From: Pseudomonadota bacterium
GTDB taxonomy: Bacteria > Pseudomonadota > Alphaproteobacteria > Acetobacterales > Acetobacteraceae
Assembly: GCA_021798375.1 (NCBI GenBank)
Contig: JAJZHU010000148.1
Coordinates: 1-6,069 of the forward strand
Reading direction: 5' to 3'
DNA length: 6,069 nucleotides
In this document: in pieces, positions 4,985-6,069 of the stretch
Layout of the letters: each line of letters opens with the position of its first letter
How positions within the stretch are numbered: the stretch's first letter is position 1
Translations under genes and position numbers: made by a program
The notes under the pieces: model-generated
Databases searched by the model: none
What the model saw: only the letters and a program-made list of their open reading frames with translations
What the model was told of the DNA's origin: nothing

Positions 4985-6069
4985 GCGCCAAGATAAACCC
5001 CTCGGCGCATCTCGGCGACGAAGCGGCACGGGTGCGGCTGGGCGGGAACATCGAAACGCCGGTGGAATTGCTGTATTTCCTGGCGCGCGACGAAAGCGTG
5101 ACCGTTCGCGCCGCGGTGGCGTTGAACCAAAGCACGCCCACCCCGGCCGACGCGGTTCTTGCCAACGATGTTGACGACCGCGTGCGGGCGGTGCTGGGCC
5201 GCAAAATCGCCTTGATGGCGGCGGGATTGTGCCACAGCGGACAAAACCGGCTGGAACGGGTGGTGCGTTCCCTGCTCGGCTCGCTCGTGACCGACGAGGC
5301 AGAACGTGTGCGGGCGATGATCGCCGATGCGTTAAAGGATCTGCCCCACGCCCCGGCCGATGTGATTCAAAAATTGGCGCAGGATACCGCGATCAGCGTA
5401 TCGGAACCGATCATTCGATTCTCGCCGCTGTTGTCGGAAAGTGATTTGCTGCAACTGCTGGCCGCCCCGCCTTGTCCGGGCACGCCGGGCGCCGTGGCGC
5501 GCCGCGCCGGACTTTCCGAGACGATATCCGATGCCGTTGTCGCCACGGCCAATTCGGCGGCGATTCGCGATTTGCTTGGCAATCATTCGGCGGCGATCAG
5601 GGAAGCGACACTCGATTCACTGGTCTGCAGCGCCAAGGAGCACGCCGGATGGCACGAACCTTTGGCTTGCAGGCCCTCGCTTTCTCAAACTTCGATGCAA
5701 CTGCTGTCGCATATTCTGGCCGATCATTTGTTGGGCCTGTTGGCCGAACGCGCCGATCTTGAACCGCAGGTTAAAGACGAACTGCGGACGCGCATCACCG
5801 ACAAACTGGCCCGGCAAAATTTGGAATCCGAAAAGGCCCCTCAGTCGCCAGAATATTTGCTGACGCAGGTGCGGGCGATGGAACGTGCGGGCGGGCTGAC
5901 CGAGAGCGCCGTGACCCAGGCGGTGAGATCCGGCGAGGAAAATCTTGTCGTCGCGATGATGGCCGTCGCCGCCAATGTTCCGGTTGCGATGGTTGAACGC
6001 GCCGTGGCGCTGCACAGCGCCAAGGGATTGGTCAGCCTGATTTGGCGCGCGGGTTTTTCCATGCGTAGC
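4981..6069 (+). CDS. DUF2336 family protein with HEAT-like repeats (3' end beyond window)
   Basis: The frame runs from ATG 4981 through 363 codons with no stop and leaves the window. The start overlaps the cyclase TGA (4982-4984) as ATGA. Features match DUF2336 proteins of alphaproteobacteria, whose function is unknown. The N-terminal helical repeats resemble HEAT or leucine-rich-variant units: LARDESVTVRAAVALNQSTP (35-54) and LANDVDDRVRAVLGRKIA (60-77). Next come EPIIRFSPLLSESDLLQLL (142-160), then SAAIREATLDSLV (203-215) and WHEPLACRPSLS (224-235). The near-terminal SAKGLVSLIWRAGFSMRS (346-363) resembles the family's conserved C-terminal stretch, so little is probably missing. The protein has no predicted membrane spans or catalytic motif. 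A scaffold or protein-binding role, perhaps with the cyclase, is inferred from its fold and its translational coupling. Confidence 0.82.
   Translation, partial: MSAKINPSAHLGDEAARVRLGGNIETPVELLYFLARDESVTVRAAVALNQSTPTPADAVLANDVDDRVRAVLGRKIALMAAGLCHSGQNRLERVVRSLLGSLVTDEAERVRAMIADALKDLPHAPADVIQKLAQDTAISVSEPIIRFSPLLSESDLLQLLAAPPCPGTPGAVARRAGLSETISDAVVATANSAAIRDLLGNHSAAIREATLDSLVCSAKEHAGWHEPLACRPSLSQTSMQLLSHILADHLLGLLAERADLEPQVKDELRTRITDKLARQNLESEKAPQSPEYLLTQVRAMERAGGLTESAVTQAVRSGEENLVVAMMAVAANVPVAMVERAVALHSAKGLVSLIWRAGFSMRS

Noticed and set aside
4187..5029. Open frame of 280 codons on the - strand opposite the cyclase
   Set aside because: It lies antisense to a GGDEF domain with every catalytic residue intact. 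The protein has low-complexity composition and no family resemblance.

Overview
The window is GC-rich, tightly packed chromosomal DNA. It reads as an ordinary core-genome segment of an alphaproteobacterium, most likely Rhodospirillales. That placement is inferred from three things: the close match of DapD and DapE to proteobacterial enzymes, the presence of a DUF2336 protein (a family typical of alphaproteobacteria), and the ODC-like decarboxylase. No RNA gene, transposon, CRISPR array, phage gene or attachment site was seen.

Layout from left to right. (1) Positions 3-248 (+) hold the C-terminal end of a fold-type III PLP decarboxylase of the ornithine decarboxylase type. (2) Positions 256-286 form a perfect 14-bp stem hairpin between two convergent transcription units. 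(3) Positions 3385 down to 302 (-) are one operon read right to left: dapD, dapE and two small multi-pass membrane proteins. The two membrane proteins appear to be tandem paralogues of each other. Every junction in this operon is a 4-base NTGA start/stop overlap (TTGA, ATGA, GTGA). (4) Positions 3386-3529 are the divergent control region, which contains two short inverted repeats. (5) From 3530 rightwards (+) lies a PAS-GAF-GGDEF diguanylate cyclase with an intact active site and an intact product-inhibition site. It is joined by an ATGA overlap to a DUF2336 (HEAT-like) protein that runs off the right edge.

How the genes work together. DapD and DapE catalyse two steps of the succinylase branch of diaminopimelate and lysine synthesis. 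The aminotransferase step between them (DapC or ArgD) is not encoded here. The membrane pair is co-translated with these enzymes but has no function I can recognise. The divergent pair would make cyclic di-GMP in response to a sensed signal, with the DUF2336 protein as its likely partner or neighbour in function. The decarboxylase on the left would make a polyamine and is transcribed separately.

I do not see a clear new defence or mobile system. The least explained parts are the tandem paralogous membrane proteins attached to the dap operon and the cyclase/DUF2336 pair.
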